Below, piece after piece: positions 11,321 to 23,506 of a stretch of 64,000 bases of DNA. Below the pieces are notes generated by a model. It saw only the letters and a list, made by a program, of their open reading frames with translations, made no database searches and had not been told where the DNA came from. The position numbers were made by a program, and so were the translations under genes. Within the stretch, counting starts at the first letter, position 1. The number at the start of each line of letters is the position of its first letter. Origin of the DNA: Coriaria nepalensis (Eukaryota; Streptophyta; Magnoliopsida; Cucurbitales; Coriariaceae); the NCBI GenBank assembly GCA_027186245.1, contig CP114492.1, positions 7,530,501 through 7,594,500 on the forward strand, read 5' to 3'.

Positions 11321-11738
11321 TTCATGCAGAAAACTTCATGTTCGATTATCATATCGTTTATGATCGTTGGAAGGAATCTAACCGTGTGTATATACATTTA
11401 ATCATATGATTAAAACCTCAGTACAATCTTGTGCCCCTGTAAATTTTGATTTGAAATGGTATTATATGGTTGAATCGGCTTGTAATCCCCAGGTTATGAT
11501 GACGAGAGCAACAACACTGTACTGATTAATCCGTCGCCTTCTCCAGCCATCGATCCGAGTCAGTTGATTGGCCGTTCCAAGACTCCTGTTTCTACCCTGG
11601 GCCCACGAGCTCCGGCCGGTAGTGTCCGTAGCTCTCCAGCAACAAATGCACTGCCACTGGCAAAGAGTAGCTCAGCCCCGTTGAACTGTTTTACTTGGGC
11701 AATGTGCTTGTTAGTTCTTCCATTTTTAACCTACTGAG
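11321..11738 (+). pseudogene. Aspartyl protease remnant: last two exons only
   Basis: Bases 11331-11382 match exon 9 of the intact protease downstream (19311-19382): TTCATGCAG then AACTTCATG, then HIVYDRWKESN aligning with RIVFDRTRNVLGWKASN, with about six codons deleted. Bases 11492-11738 match the last exon: CCAG then GTTATGATGA, open to a TGA at 11736-11738, ending in the same hydrophobic GPI-type tail (CLLVLPFLTY). The junction codon is CGT (Arg) where the intact gene has TGT (Cys). All upstream exons, including both catalytic Asp motifs, are missing, so no protease can be made. It is the decayed copy of a tandem duplication or a transposed fragment. Confidence 0.8.
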
Positions 11739-12395
11739 ATGTATGGTTTAGGAAAAAACAAACAAACAATGTCTTATTACGTCATTTTTTCCCCAGTAAT
11801 GATACTGGAATATCCTCCTTCCACGTTTGTTAAATATGGCTTAACTTAAGCAGCCATACTGCTCTATATTTTCATAAAACCATTTAATGTCTGATCTGAA
11901 ACCCGGAAAGATTTTAAGTGATTTAAACTCTCAATTTCCAAGTAATATTAGTTCGTCCGCCGGTTGTTTAAGGAGCTAAGCGTACTGGCACAGTGTTATC
12001 GCATATGTAATTATTCAAAATCAAAACGATATCATATTGGTTCAAATTTGATATACAGATTAAACAATCAAAATACAGAGAGAGAGAGAGAACATGAGAG
12101 GATAATGTTTCTTCCAAAGTCCATGTACTTTTTGCTGTAATAAAATATTTGTCACAGTCAGAACCAACAGACCCAGTTATCCATCAAATAATACTTCAAT
12201 GTAAGAAGTAGTCGTATACGTAAAATCTTTTAATTATAAAATAGATTCATGGAAGACAAGTGCATGTAAGAAAAAGTCTTTGCAGCTTGAATTAAGTTTA
12301 AATTAATTAATTAAATCTACCCGTATATGAATATGTTTTGAACTTGAATCCAGAAAACGAATTAAGACTTTATTTAAGAAATAAAAAATGAAATT
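11739..12395. other. Intergenic DNA, nothing recognised
   Basis: AT-rich, with a short GA repeat at about 12075-12091. Contains the former 3' flank of the protease remnant. No gene, RNA gene or transposon end was recognised. Confidence 0.4.
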
Positions 12396-15180
12396 TGTTA
12401 TACCCGATTCTGGGATAGTTTCTGAAACCGAGGTTGGACATCGTCGACAGGTGTAATGGAAATAGAGTGCCGGGAGAAGATGATGACTAAGGCTGAGGTT
12501 GAGAAGAGCTGAGATATCATCAGCCTGCCCAACAATGATTGAACAAGATGAGACGTCTCAAGAAAATGTTGAGGCTGAGCTAGATATTTCGTCGTTCGGT
12601 TCAGATTAGGGCATATCTATGCTAATGGGGGCGACAAGTGGAAAGAAACTGACACCTAAGTTTTGAGACCATGTCCCTAGCGTGTCACACTGGAGTGGCG
12701 CTATTGCCCTTTGAGGTACCTTAGACAATGTCAGATTGAGGCGGCGCTATGCTACCCAGGAAGGTGTGTGAGTGAGGAGCATATCCCTGCCATGTTAGAC
12801 TGTGAGGCGTTGACACCATCATGGAGCAGGGAGCGGTCATGTGTTGACACCTTCGTGGCGATAAAAATCTATATCAATAGTTTGGCGCCAACTGTAGGGA
12901 TGATTGTCTTCACTTTCAAAGTTCCAGCAGATTAAGAGCATGTCTGAAAGAAGGATACGAGATGGAAAACATAGAGGAGCAGATTGGAGAGAGTGAAGAG
13001 AGAGAGAGAGGTAAAGGAAGTATTCTCCCTCCCCTACCTGAAGGAAGAACAACACGTTCTGCGAGCGTTGCTAGAATACGACCAATGCCCCCCACAAACC
13101 CCTCCAGTGGCAAATAACGGAGTAGACATATTGCATGCCATAGAAAGGATGGAGAGGGGTCTAGAATGAGCCAAGTGGTGGAACGTTCCATAAAAGTAAG
13201 AATGATAGAAATAAGGGCATAAATAAGGTAGGAGGGAAGAAGAGTCTCATTCAAACCTTGGAACAAAATGTAGATGTGTTCGCTTAAGAAACTTATGAGC
13301 TGACAAGCATAAAGGAGGATGTCATAGTACATCAGCTCGGAGTCAAATCCAGAGTAAGGCCAATAAGGCAAAGAAAGAGGAAGTAATGTATCATAAAAAA
13401 GATGACATAGTTTAAAATAAATAAGATTTTATTTTATATGATTTGAAAATATTTGATTTTATCAAATATATATTAAACTGATGATGTGATTTAAAATATA
13501 TAAAATAAGATTTAAAAAAATTTAATCATATCAAAGATATCATTTGATGATCATTTTATCATGATTGAATTATTAATTCAATTAATTTAAAGACTTTAAA
13601 TTAATAAAAAATACCTAATGGAGTTCTATAAATACATCTCATTCTAATTTATTTAAGAAGTTTTTTCGGTAGAGATTTTTCTGAGAGAAAGAAAAAAAAA
13701 ACATTATCATCTCTACGTGCCCAGGTATGTTCTATTATATTGACAATCAACTTGGAAGATCATGGTATGAGTCTCGACAATCGATTAGCGCATACAAAGG
13801 TATGATCTCTTCGTATAGATGCAGGATTAATTTATATGTATATAAAAAATCGCTAAAACATTTTTTAGAAAATTTTTGTTATACACTAGGACCGATTGTT
13901 TGCTTCCGCTACATTATTTTAAACCTCCTTTTCTAACACAACCTTCTTGAAGTCAACCTCCTCATGATACTTCTTGATGAGATAATTCTTCCTAAAAGTC
14001 CGCTTCTTTACCTGTTGGACTGAGCTGAGAGTACTATGCTTTAGTTTTTCATTCTCAACTCGTCAACATTCAACGTCCTCATGTTTGAAGGTCTGAATTG
14101 AAGCTCCGACAATGGCTAAGGCAATTTGGCACTGTTGAAAGATGGAGATGTTAAGAAGTACATCGCCAAATAAAATTTAACTATAAAGGGAAATAGAGAA
14201 CTTACAGTAGAGAGGCAGTCAACGGTGGAGCAATAGAAACAAAAAATGCAGAAGGAGGAGATAACTTACTTGCTTTTTCAAACATAGTTGATGGAGTAGT
14301 TGATGCGGACGGTGGTTCACGGTGGTGGAAACAACAGGGAAAAGCAGCGGATTTCGTAGAACACAGAGGGGCTGAGAGAAAACAACGAACTTGGGAGAGT
14401 AGAGAAGCTTCGAGTGAAGAAGGAATTGGTAGAATAGCATTTTAACAAGAATAAGGAAGGGGCATGGATGGGACGGTTGAGTGTGGCAGCCGTCATATTA
14501 CATGTGTCATATCCTTATAGGTTATCACAGATAACGACAAGCACAAATCAAGGCACATTTAAGATGCCAGTATGCGTCCTTTCACATCCCTTAGTAGGAA
14601 CGAGGCTTGGTGTGGAGCACAGGAGCTTGTCATCTAAAATAGAGGTCAGAATACCACGTAACCCATACATAATGTGGTTGCGTGTCAAGAGGCTAATTGT
14701 TATACCCGATTTCGAGACAGCCTTGGCTTGTTAGCCTAAAAAACTGAGGCTAGACATCATCGACAGGGATAATGAAAATAGAGTACTGGGGGAAGTTGAT
14801 GACTAAGGTTGAGGTTGAGAAGGGTTGAGGTAGGATCAGCCTGCCCAATAATGATTGAACGAGATGAAACATCTCAAGAAGACGTTAAGGCTGAGCTAGG
14901 TATTTCCTCGTTCTGCTTAGACTAGGGTGTGGCTATGTTGATGAGGGCGATAGGTGAAATGAGACTGACACATGGGTGGAGATCATGTCCCTAATCTGTT
15001 AGATAGAAGTGTCATTGCTGCACGTTGAGGTATCCTGGACGATGTCAGATTAAGGCAGCGTTGTGATACCCAGTGAGGTGTGTGAGTGAGAAGCATATAT
15101 CTACAATGTCAGACTGTGAAGCGTTGATACCATTATGGAGCAAGAAAGAGTCAGAGTGCTGAGCAATGAGAGTGCGACAC
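12396..15180 (+). mobile_element. Short non-autonomous LTR retrotransposon
   Basis: Two direct repeats of about 480 bp (12396-12876 and 14698-about 15180) both start TGTTATACCCGATT. They match through long blocks such as ATGATGACTAAGG / TTGATGACTAAGG, CAGCCTGCCCAA and GGTGTGTGAGTGAG. Immediately after the first repeat comes TTGGCGCCAACTGTAGGGA (12882-12900), which matches the primer-binding block usual in plant Ty3/gypsy-type elements. The 1.8-kb interior has no intact gag or pol. It includes a charged, gag-like stretch near 12935-13170, a nested AT-rich repeat (13386-13950) and an unrecognised part at 13950-14460. The LTRs differ at many positions, so the insertion is old. Target duplications were not found. 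Confidence 0.75.
13386..13950. repeat. Nested copy of the AT-rich repeat seen at 9290-9480
   Basis: Starts GTATCATAAAAAAGATGA and continues TTTAAAATAAATAAGATT, closely matching 9290-9340. It ends near a GGACCGATTGTTTGCTTCCG block. It interrupts the interior of the LTR element and so is presumably a later insertion. Confidence 0.5.
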
Positions 15181-15186
15181 ATATAA

Positions 15187-16205
15187 AGCTGTCGGAAGTC
15201 TTTCAACTTAAATTAGGTATAAAAATCAAGTGACAAAACAGTAAAAGATAATGCAAAATTTTTAAGATAATCATTAATACATTTAATACTCTCCCCTTAT
15301 CCTTTTAAAAAATTGATTAGACGTTAGAGTGAGATTGACCGACCACTATCCTAACTACAATTTACTGTTAAATGCAAATAAAAATCTTGAAATATATTAT
15401 AGATTATAAAACCTTTCGTAACAGACATAAATATATATTAACCAAATCTTTTTAATATCTTCAAAATTTAAAAGTTCGGACAAAATCCGTTAAGAGTAAA
15501 GGAACAGACCCGAACTTGAATGCTTCAAAGTTCAAAAGTCTCCTTAATATGAAACCAAATGCCCAAGTTGTCAGTAGGTATGTGACTCAATTGATTTTAA
15601 GATTTATAAATCTCATTTTTCTTACATGTCCATATGTTTTAAATGAAATATAGTTTTTATTAGTATATGTTTTTTTTTTTTTTTGTCACGACATTGATGT
15701 GGAAAATAGGTAATGTCTTTGTTTTTTTAACTATAAAAGATATACCGCCATGGGAACACGTGTCGATATAAAAACATATAAACGAAGGAAATATTAAAAC
15801 GTGACCCACCTTACAACCGCGGTTTCATCATCTCTCACCCACTACCTTCTTCTTTTTCCCCCTTTTTTTCTTCTCTATTATTTTCCATAGAGAGAGAGAG
15901 AGAACGAACAAACGAAACACAGAAGGAAGCAAGAAAGAGAGAAGGAAGGAAGGAAGAGAGAGGGAGAAGCGCGCTGGGAGTGAAGCGACCTTGACTTTCT
16001 CTCTCTACATACTTGGACTAACAACTCTCTCTCTCTCCCTCTCTCTCTCTCTTTCTTTTGACTTCATGGACTCCTCCTCCCATTCTAAATTCCCCCTTCC
16101 TTATTCCACTTTCCTATATAATAAATCCTTTCTACTCCAATTCTCGTTTCACTTCCCCTAAATTTTATCTTCGAAATTCTTTCCGCCATATTTTTCCTCC
16201 CTGCT
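15187..16205 (+). promoter_or_regulatory. Upstream region and leader of the aspartyl protease gene
   Basis: A G-box/ABRE-type ACACGTGTC lies at 15756-15764, about 450 bases before the ATG. Pyrimidine- and GA-rich tracts at about 15890-16060 are typical of plant leaders. No open frame of note. The first 400 bases are AT-rich intergenic DNA. Confidence 0.4.
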
Positions 16206-19200
16206 ATGGCTTATAGGACTAGTTCTAACTATGGAAGCTTGTCGTTCTTCGTCGTGCTCTGTGCTTTTCTACTCGGATATTGCTCTTTGACCTGCCATGG
16301 ATTCGGAAACTTCGGGTTCGATATCCACCACCGGTTTTCAGATCCGGTTAAGAAACTTATGCCGATGGACTGGATTCCGGATAAAGGAAGCGTCGACTAC
16401 TATGCGGTTATGGTCCATAGAGATCGGATGATTCGGGAACGTCGACTTGCTAGCTCCGAAGATCAGCCTCCCCTCACTTTTGTCTACGGCAATGATACCT
16501 TACTGATCACATTTCTCGGATTGTACGTTCTTTCTCTCTGGCGCTGTTGATTTAATTTTTTAATTTTTATTTTTTTATCTTGCGGTAGTTCTTCTAGCTG
16601 TGAGTGATATATTTGTCTGGTCCTGATGCTTTGCGAAACTGGAGGAATCCGAGAGAAAAAGTTATCCATTGGAAATTTCTGTTATAGTAGGGCGAGCAAC
16701 GGTGGATTCGATCCGACAGTATCGGACGATGATCGGATCGGATCGAATCGGCCGATCTTCAAATAGAAATCGGATCAGTTGCGTTCACAATAAATTCAAG
16801 TTACGTATCATCTCGGTAGGGTATAATATATATGGTACTCGCATCATTAGTTTTTGTCGCGTACTCGCATCAATCATCCATTATTATTTTTTTTTTACTT
16901 TTTTCCGTAATCGTGTATAAATATAATTTAATATTTAATAAATTAATAATTTTATTTAAAATTTTCTTTACTGATCCGACTTGATTTGAATATGAGTGAT
17001 TAAAATTTTAAAATTTAAACCGATAATTGATAGCTTATTAAAAGTCGGTTCACTTTTAGGACGTTGATTAGGTGAATTAGTAAAGTAGATGACTTATCTG
17101 CATCTTAATTAATGATTAATGATTAATAATTAATAATTAATAATTAATAATTAATATGAATGAATGAAAATGGGGAATCTCCTACATCACGTTGTGCTTA
17201 TTCTTTGTTTTGTTTTGTTTGTTATTTAGCCAAAAAAACAAAAAAAACAAAAAAGTGTTATTTCAGAAGAGGGGACTCCATTTCACTCTTTTTTTCTTTT
17301 CCATCTGTTAACACATCAGATGAAAACTGTAAACAGAAGATTGAAGTGTATAGGTCTCAGTATCTGTTCATACAAAACCATTTTTAACCGATAATTTTCT
17401 ATGTTGTTGGAACTTTCAGTTTGCACTATGCTCATGTTTCTGTGGGAACACCAAATTCATCATATCTAGTGGCATTAGACACCGGAAGTGATTTGTTCTG
17501 GTTACCATGTGACTGTACCAGCTGTCTGACTAAACTTGAATTAACGAAAGGGGAGGTATATTTTCAATTATTTACTTCTGATTCCATTTAATCAATCTTT
17601 TGGCGACCATATTATATTCTTTGAGATCCATATTTTCGTAAAATTTTTAGGTATCTCGATAATTTCAACAAGGTTTCATATCTTGTTTATGCCTTTTCTA
17701 TCTACACTTGCACAGGAATTTGACTTCAATATCTACAGCCCTAATGCATCAACAACGAGCAAAAGTGTTCCTTGCAGTAGCTCTCTCTGTTCGAGTGCAG
17801 ACCAATGCATTTCCCCAACCGAAACTTGTCCTTATAAAGTTTCATATCTTTCGGATGATACTTCATCTACAGGATACTTGGTAGAGGATGTATTACACTT
17901 AACCACAGATAACACCCCATCAAAAACAGTTGCTGCAAATATCACTTTAGGGTAGGTTCTCATTCACAATCTGTCAGAACCGTTTCTAGTCTCGCCTTTT
18001 TTATGTGTATTTCTGGATATTTTGATTTAAATTTGCTACTTTCATACAGATGTGGTAAGGTCCAGACTGGTGCGTTTTTGGAGAGTGCGGCCCCTAATGG
18101 CCTGTTTGGTCTGGGTATGGAGAATGTATCGGTCCCAAGCATCTTAGCAAATGAAGGGATATCTTCAAATTCTTTTTCCCTATGTTTTGGAGCTGATGGT
18201 ATTGGGAGAATTCAATTTGGTGACACTGGCAGCTCAGACCAAAGCCAAACTTCATTCAATCTGGGACAAAAACAGTGAGTTGTAACATTTATTGGTATGT
18301 GTATGATTTGATCTCATGCTTGATAATTGCATGCATTATGAAATTCAGTAATGCTTTTTTTTTTTCTTCTGTTATATTTCATCAGTCCAACTTATAACGT
18401 CAGCATCACTCAAATTACTGTGGATGGAAATGCTTCCGATCTTGATTTCACTGCAGTTTTTGACTCTGGTACCTCATTTACGTACCTCAATGACCCGGCT
18501 TACTCACTTATTACACACAAAGTAAGCATTTTGTATCACAAAATTACTTAGTTTTTCTTGTTTTGTAAGTACCAAGTTTTTGTAATGCATTTCATTTCTG
18601 CAGTTTGACTCTCTTATTCGTGAAAAGCCACATTCAGGGGATATCAGTCTCCCCTTTGAGTACTGCTATGACTTAAAGTAATTCTCATCTAAAGAAAAAA
18701 AGTCCCCCTTTTTCGTAGTTTTTTTTTTTTCATTCGAGTGTTGAATGCTTATCTTCATTTCATTTGAAGTACAACATCAAATACCTTTGAATATCCCAAG
18801 GTCAATATCACCATGAAAGGTGGAGACAAATTATTTGTCACGGATCCACTTGTAGCAGTTTTCACAAAGGTAAGATGAGGGTTTATAGAAACTTTTTACT
18901 GTGAATGCTTTTAAGAACTATATCTCCTGCTTTTGCCTTGGTGTTCAGGGAGGATATATCTATTGTCTTGGTGTTGTGAAAAGTGACAGTGTGAATATCA
19001 TAGGACGTAAGTATCCATATCTATCATTCTATATGTGCATATATACTTAGTTTTTTCTTCTCCAATTCTCGGTCTATACAACTCAAAATTGGTCTTTCTT
19101 GAAATAAGTCGCTCGATCATATCGAAAACAAATTATTTTAATCCCCTAAAATATTAGACTTTCTTTAGTATCTTCTTTTTGGAAAAAGATAAAAACTCAA

Positions 19201-19669
19201 AAAACTTGCAATTTTTGAGGAAAAATGATCTATCAGATATATTACTCAAGGGAGAATAACAAGGTATGAGCTAGGTCTTCTGACATAATCTTAATTTCAT
19301 ATTCATGCAGTAAACTTCATGACTGGTTACCGCATAGTTTTCGATCGTACGAGGAATGTTCTGGGTTGGAAGGCATCTAACTGTGAGTATCTCCCACTAT
19401 TTTATTTTTCCTAGAAGGAAGTATATAAACTCAACCATATAATTCTGGAATCTGCTATTCCAGGTTACGATGAGGTCAGCACAAACACACTTCCAGTCAC
19501 CCCAGCATATGGTCCGGCCATATCACCTGCTACTGCGGTCAATCCACAAGCCACTAGCAATAAGACAACTGGGGCACCACCACCTCTCGGGAGTCATGCG
19601 ACCAGGTCGAGCCCTATTCTTACTTGCGCCATCTTAATAGCTCTTCTTCCATTGTTGGCCATTGTTTGA
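16206..19669 (+). CDS. A1 family aspartyl protease, secreted and probably GPI-anchored
   Basis: Ten exons: 16206-16522, 17420-17555, 17716-17951, 18050-18274, 18386-18521, 18604-18677, 18770-18869, 18949-19006, 19311-19382 and 19464-19669. All junctions are GT-AG and in phase, giving 519 aa. Residues 1-32 form a signal peptide. The first catalytic motif is DTGS at 126-129 (within ALDTGSDLFWLPC) and the second is DSGTS at 331-335. Cys-rich spacing (CDCTSC, PCSSSLCSS) is typical of the plant 'aspartyl protease family protein 1' group. The C-terminal 60 residues are Pro/Thr/Ala-rich and end in a hydrophobic tail (LTCAILIALLPLLAIV), as in GPI-anchored members. It is expected to cleave proteins at the cell surface or in the secretory route; substrates are unknown. 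Intron 1 holds a dispersed repeat fragment. A C-terminal relic of a paralogue lies 5 kb upstream. Confidence 0.93.
16786..16890. repeat. Repeat fragment in protease intron 1, matching both flanks of the Mutator-like relic
   Basis: The left part (ACAATAAATTCAAGT, GTATCATCTCGGTAG, GTATAATATAT) matches 20183-20230. The right part (CGCATCAATCATCCATTATT) matches 22159-22178. Here the two halves are only some 30 bases apart, so this copy resembles the site without the insert. Confidence 0.55.
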
Positions 19670-20182
19670 CTTCGATCATTCTTATACGTTTTCAATTCCT
19701 AATAAAAGTAACATAGTACAGGTAGATATTTTTAATCAGATAAAATTATGCATGAACCATCAGAAGTGCCTTCCTACTTCCTTTATTTTAATTCTTATAT
19801 TTTTTTTTTGTTTTTCTGTATTGTTTATTTAGATGCGAGAATGTAGATGTGGTTATAGGAATAGGACTGTTTTGATTCATGTTTGTTTTTATTACGAGTT
19901 ATGAATATAGTGTTCCTTTTTGGTTTTGTGAGTAACATGTTCAGAATATCGTCCCTGGTTCGGTAACTTGAATCATATTAGTTTCGGATATAAGCTCGAG
20001 ATTAAAATATAAAAAAGTTGAGTTACTTCGGATAAATTTAGATCCATTGAGACGTAGTAGGTCAGTTGAGATCTGACTTGCGATGTAAATTTGTTTCAAT
20101 TCAGTGAGTTAAATATTGAAAATATAATTTATTGTCTTCGAAAGTAAAAGTAATTAAGACTTAAGACTTATAGATGTCACTT
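19670..20182. other. 3' flank of the aspartyl protease gene
   Basis: An AATAAAAGTAA polyadenylation-type signal occurs at about 19700. The rest is T-rich then AT-rich, with no gene. Confidence 0.4.
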
Positions 20183-22182
20183 TACAATAAATTCAAGTCA
20201 TGTATCATCTCGGTAGTGTATAATATATGAGGTCGGATTGCATGGCATATATGCGGTCGTGTAATTCAGTCCATTAATTCAGATTTAATGTTTTTCAGCA
20301 AATTATGTCGTTTAGGGATGAAATATGCACGACGAAATATCGGGTTTAATTCGGTGACTCGTATATTTTTAATTCTTTTTTTTTTCCGTCACTTCCTTCT
20401 TTTTTCTTTCCCATCACATTCTCTCTTCTTTCTTACGCATCCTCCGCTTCATTAAAGTATGTTCGATGTTTTGAATCTTCATTCTTAACATCAATTAACA
20501 AACTCATTCGAGTTCACGAACTCATTGGAAGTTAAACTCATTCTTTGTTGAAAACAAACCCATTATATTTTAAAAGAAAGAATGTGAAGGAAGACCAAGA
20601 AAAAAGAAAGAAGGAAGATGATCCTTCAATCTCACCTCAACGGAAAGCTAAGAGGTTGAAAGCGGCACTAGAATTAATGCCGAAAAAATCCTCCTCCGAG
20701 TAATCTGGTAAGCATCCTAAAACCCTCCGGTAACTCTACGAGTCAAAAGCCCATTCACAGATTGAAGTCTTTCGACCCGTAAAGTAACTATAAGGGTCGA
20801 AGGGGCTTTTACAGGTTGAGGCCCTTCCACCCATATAGTAACTTTAAGGGTTGAACGCCCCTTTACAGGACAATAAGCTTATTGAATTGCTTAAACTTTT
20901 AAGCGTCATGCTCCCGTACTTATTGAGGAGCGATGGAACGGACAATCTGAACACCAATCGGCTCGGAGAGTATTCAGGTCAGAAAATAAAAAGTAGTCAA
21001 AAGTCAGTTAAATGTAACTAAATATTAGTTAAAAGTGGTCATATGCAGTCAAATTCCATTAAAAGTTTTTAGGACTAGATAAAAAATGACTGTTAATTCC
21101 TTACCACACATCCATATCTATAATGAGTATTTAAAGCTAACAATCTTCCATATTATATCCCAAGCTATCATAAAACATTAAAAAAATCTATCATACTCTC
21201 AATTTTTTCTCACTTTGACAATTTGTTCTCTAACAAAATGCATTAAAGAAAGACATTGATCCAAAAAAATTTCTAATACTTCCTCGATCTTGGATTGTTG
21301 GTGCCTACCGTAAATATTTTATATAGTCGATATAGTCTTGCAAATAAATTTGTTATTCAATCCAGTTAATTTGACTTATGTGGGAAATATTGTGAAAGAA
21401 AAAGACAAAACCCTTGCAAATGTTTGGTATCTGCACTGGGATAACATCGAATATATTTATGATTGGTACAACGACTATGCAAGAGATATTGGGTTCAACG
21501 TTCGTAAAGGCGACCAACATGTGGGCAAGGGAAGATTGACAAATAAGAGATTTTTCTGCCATAAGGAAGGGGTAAGAGAGTCGAGAGATCCACATACAAA
21601 TGTTGTAAGGGAACGATGAGAGACAAAGTGCGATTGTGCTGCATATTTTCAAGTTTGACTACAACAAAATAAGAAGTATTATACTTATAGCTAGAACTTA
21701 GTTCATAACTATGAGATGACAATACCATCAAAAAAGCATTTACTCTAAACGTAAAGAGCTATAAACAAGTTTCAATAGGTTGAAATTGACGCTGCGAAGG
21801 AAGTTGCCATTCGCCCGAAGCAGTCTCATGATTTGATGGTTGCTATGACTGGTGGAAGAGATCAAGTGAGGTTCACACGATCCAACCTAAAAAATTATCT
21901 TAGCAATCATGGATATGGAGTGTGGTGCGGGGTCGTCATTGTAAACTGATTTTGCAATCAACCTGAGAATGACTCATAATATTTTAGTAAAACTGATTTT
22001 GATAAGTATGATCACATCACTAATGTATTTTGGGCTGACTATTGCATGCGGAATAATGACATAATTTTCGGAGATTCATCTATTTCGAAGAGGCTGAAAC
22101 AATGACTAGGAAGTATTTATACATATATTTTAATGCCCATCAATTTTAGAAGTATTTATCGCATCAATCATCCATTATTATT
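20183..22182 (+). mobile_element. Decayed Mutator-like element with FAR1-type transposase fragments
   Basis: Bases 20224-20560 match the inverted arm of the 7416-10632 element (GGTCGGATTGCATGG, TTATGTCGTTTAGGGATGAA, ACTCATTCGAGTTCACGAACTC). Bases 20725-20875 carry two to three palindromic units of the same type as the 9515-10205 array. Transposase remains follow from 21353. The outer flanks (20183-20230 and 22159-22182) reappear next to each other at 16786-16890, which places the insert at about 20231-22158. No right-hand inverted arm remains. Confidence 0.6.
21353..22100 (+). pseudogene. FAR1-domain Mutator transposase, fragmented
   Basis: The frame at 21338-21619 contains DWYNDYARDIGFNVRKG followed by GRLTNKRFFCHKEGVRE, the pattern of the FAR1 DNA-binding domain (YNxYAxxxGFxxR ... 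xxFxCxKEG). After a TGA at 21617, further frames give fragments such as KKHLL near 21735, then VEIDAAKEVAIRPKQSHDLM with GGRDQVRFTR (about 21780-21880), and FWADYCMRNND with a following FGD (about 22030-22075). In intact FAR1/MULE transposases these precede and begin the DDE catalytic domain. Several stops and frameshifts separate them and the rest of the catalytic domain is absent, so the copy is dead. Domesticated FHY3/FAR1 genes share this domain but would be far longer and intact. Confidence 0.75.
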
Positions 22183-22787
22183 TTCCGTCGCAATCCTTGA
22201 ATCAATGGCGTTGTCAAGTAACCAAACTGTAACCATCACCACCACTGAATCTGATCATGCCTTTTTCGAATTGAAGGTGGGAACCGCTCTTCCATCTGCA
22301 ACTCTGGACGAGGCAGCAGTGTTGGTCGCTTCTTCGTTGCCTATGACTATGGATGAGTATTCTGGAGAGACTGACAATGCAGGTAAGATGCCTGCGTTGA
22401 GTATTCAATGAAGACGAAAATATTGGTGCAATAGATTAGCATGTCGAAAATATTGCAGTCTGGCTAGTAGCCATCGTGTCCATGGGTTTATTATATAGAG
22501 AAGCACGGAATTGAGAGGACGAATCCATTAAATTTGGAAGAAGCTTAGCGAAAGCGAGAGAGAGAGGGAGAAGGTCTTGGCATGAAGACTGAAGTCTTCT
22601 GAAGAATTTTCCAAGTCTTCGCCATGTCGTATGAGAAGAGGCGAGCTAGAGGACGAAAGCGCTGGTAATTCTTTTATATTTGAACGTATTCATCAAGAAA
22701 ATATACAATCGATCCCTTGATATTATCACTAATTACAAAAATGGAACCAATGTTAATTAAAATTAAATTTATTACCTCTCCAAAGAA

Positions 22788-22818
<31 letters not shown>

Positions 22819-22833
22819 AATAAGAAAGAAAAA
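22183..22833. other. Region between transposon relic and small minus-strand gene
   Basis: A 92-codon plus frame (22133-22411) is Thr/Ala-rich and starts inside the repeat flank; I do not recognise it and do not call it a gene. A TAAA microsatellite lies at 22785-22820, at the 3' side of the small gene. Confidence 0.35.
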
Positions 22834-23506
22834 TCAGTCCCTCTTCGTACGTGAATTGGGTGAAAATGAATGTTCTATTTGATGAATAAAATTAATGTCG
22901 TTAATTAACGGATTGTCTGTTCTTCTTGGAGGAGATCCTGTATAACATGGCGGATAACAACCGTTACATATCCCTTCTTCTTCTCTCCCATCAAAATTCT
23001 GTAAGAAAAAAAAAATGTAATAATTATTATTATTTTAAAAAAATAAAAAATAAAAAATGATCACAATATAACATGATAATTTCTTTTAGATAAAACTTAT
23101 TACCTCGCCAGTGATTATATTTAAGATTTCACTTCCAACATCGTAAATATTAAAAATCGGTTGCCTTGTTATATAGATGGGGGGGGGGGGGGGGGAAAAG
23201 AAGGAATAATTAATTAGTAAAATATTCGATTAAAAAATAAAATAAAAAATAAGAAAGAAAACCAAATTGAAATTGAGAAGAATTAGATTTTACAAAACCA
23301 AGAGTACTTAGTTTATATATAAAAAAAACATACCTATGTTTGTTACAATTGAGTGGGGTGAGGAATTCAGGCACATCATGTCGAATACGACGTGGTTTCG
23401 GACAAAGCGGCTGGTCGTGGTTCCCACCTGTCGGCACAAACTTGCTACCGCTGTCTGAAACGGAATTATGATCAACGATATTGCTTTTCACTGCTATACG
23501 ATGCAT
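22834..23506 (-). CDS. Small conserved-looking plant protein of unknown function
   Basis: A three-exon model: 23506-23334, 23164-23104 and 22998-22834, with GT-AG junctions in phase, giving 132 aa. The N-terminus MHRIAVKSN and the segment [16 protein letters not shown], a middle block [17 protein letters not shown], and the Cys/Pro-rich [20 protein letters not shown] followed by IND resemble a family of short plant proteins I recall with a SPP-x-R-x-x-NPL-x-x-D tail. I cannot name a function. No signal peptide or membrane segment is seen. A poly-G run (about 23178-23197 on the plus strand) sits in intron 1 just before the exon 2 acceptor, which is AACAAG rather than a pyrimidine-rich site. 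That makes this acceptor the weakest part of the model. Confidence 0.6.
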
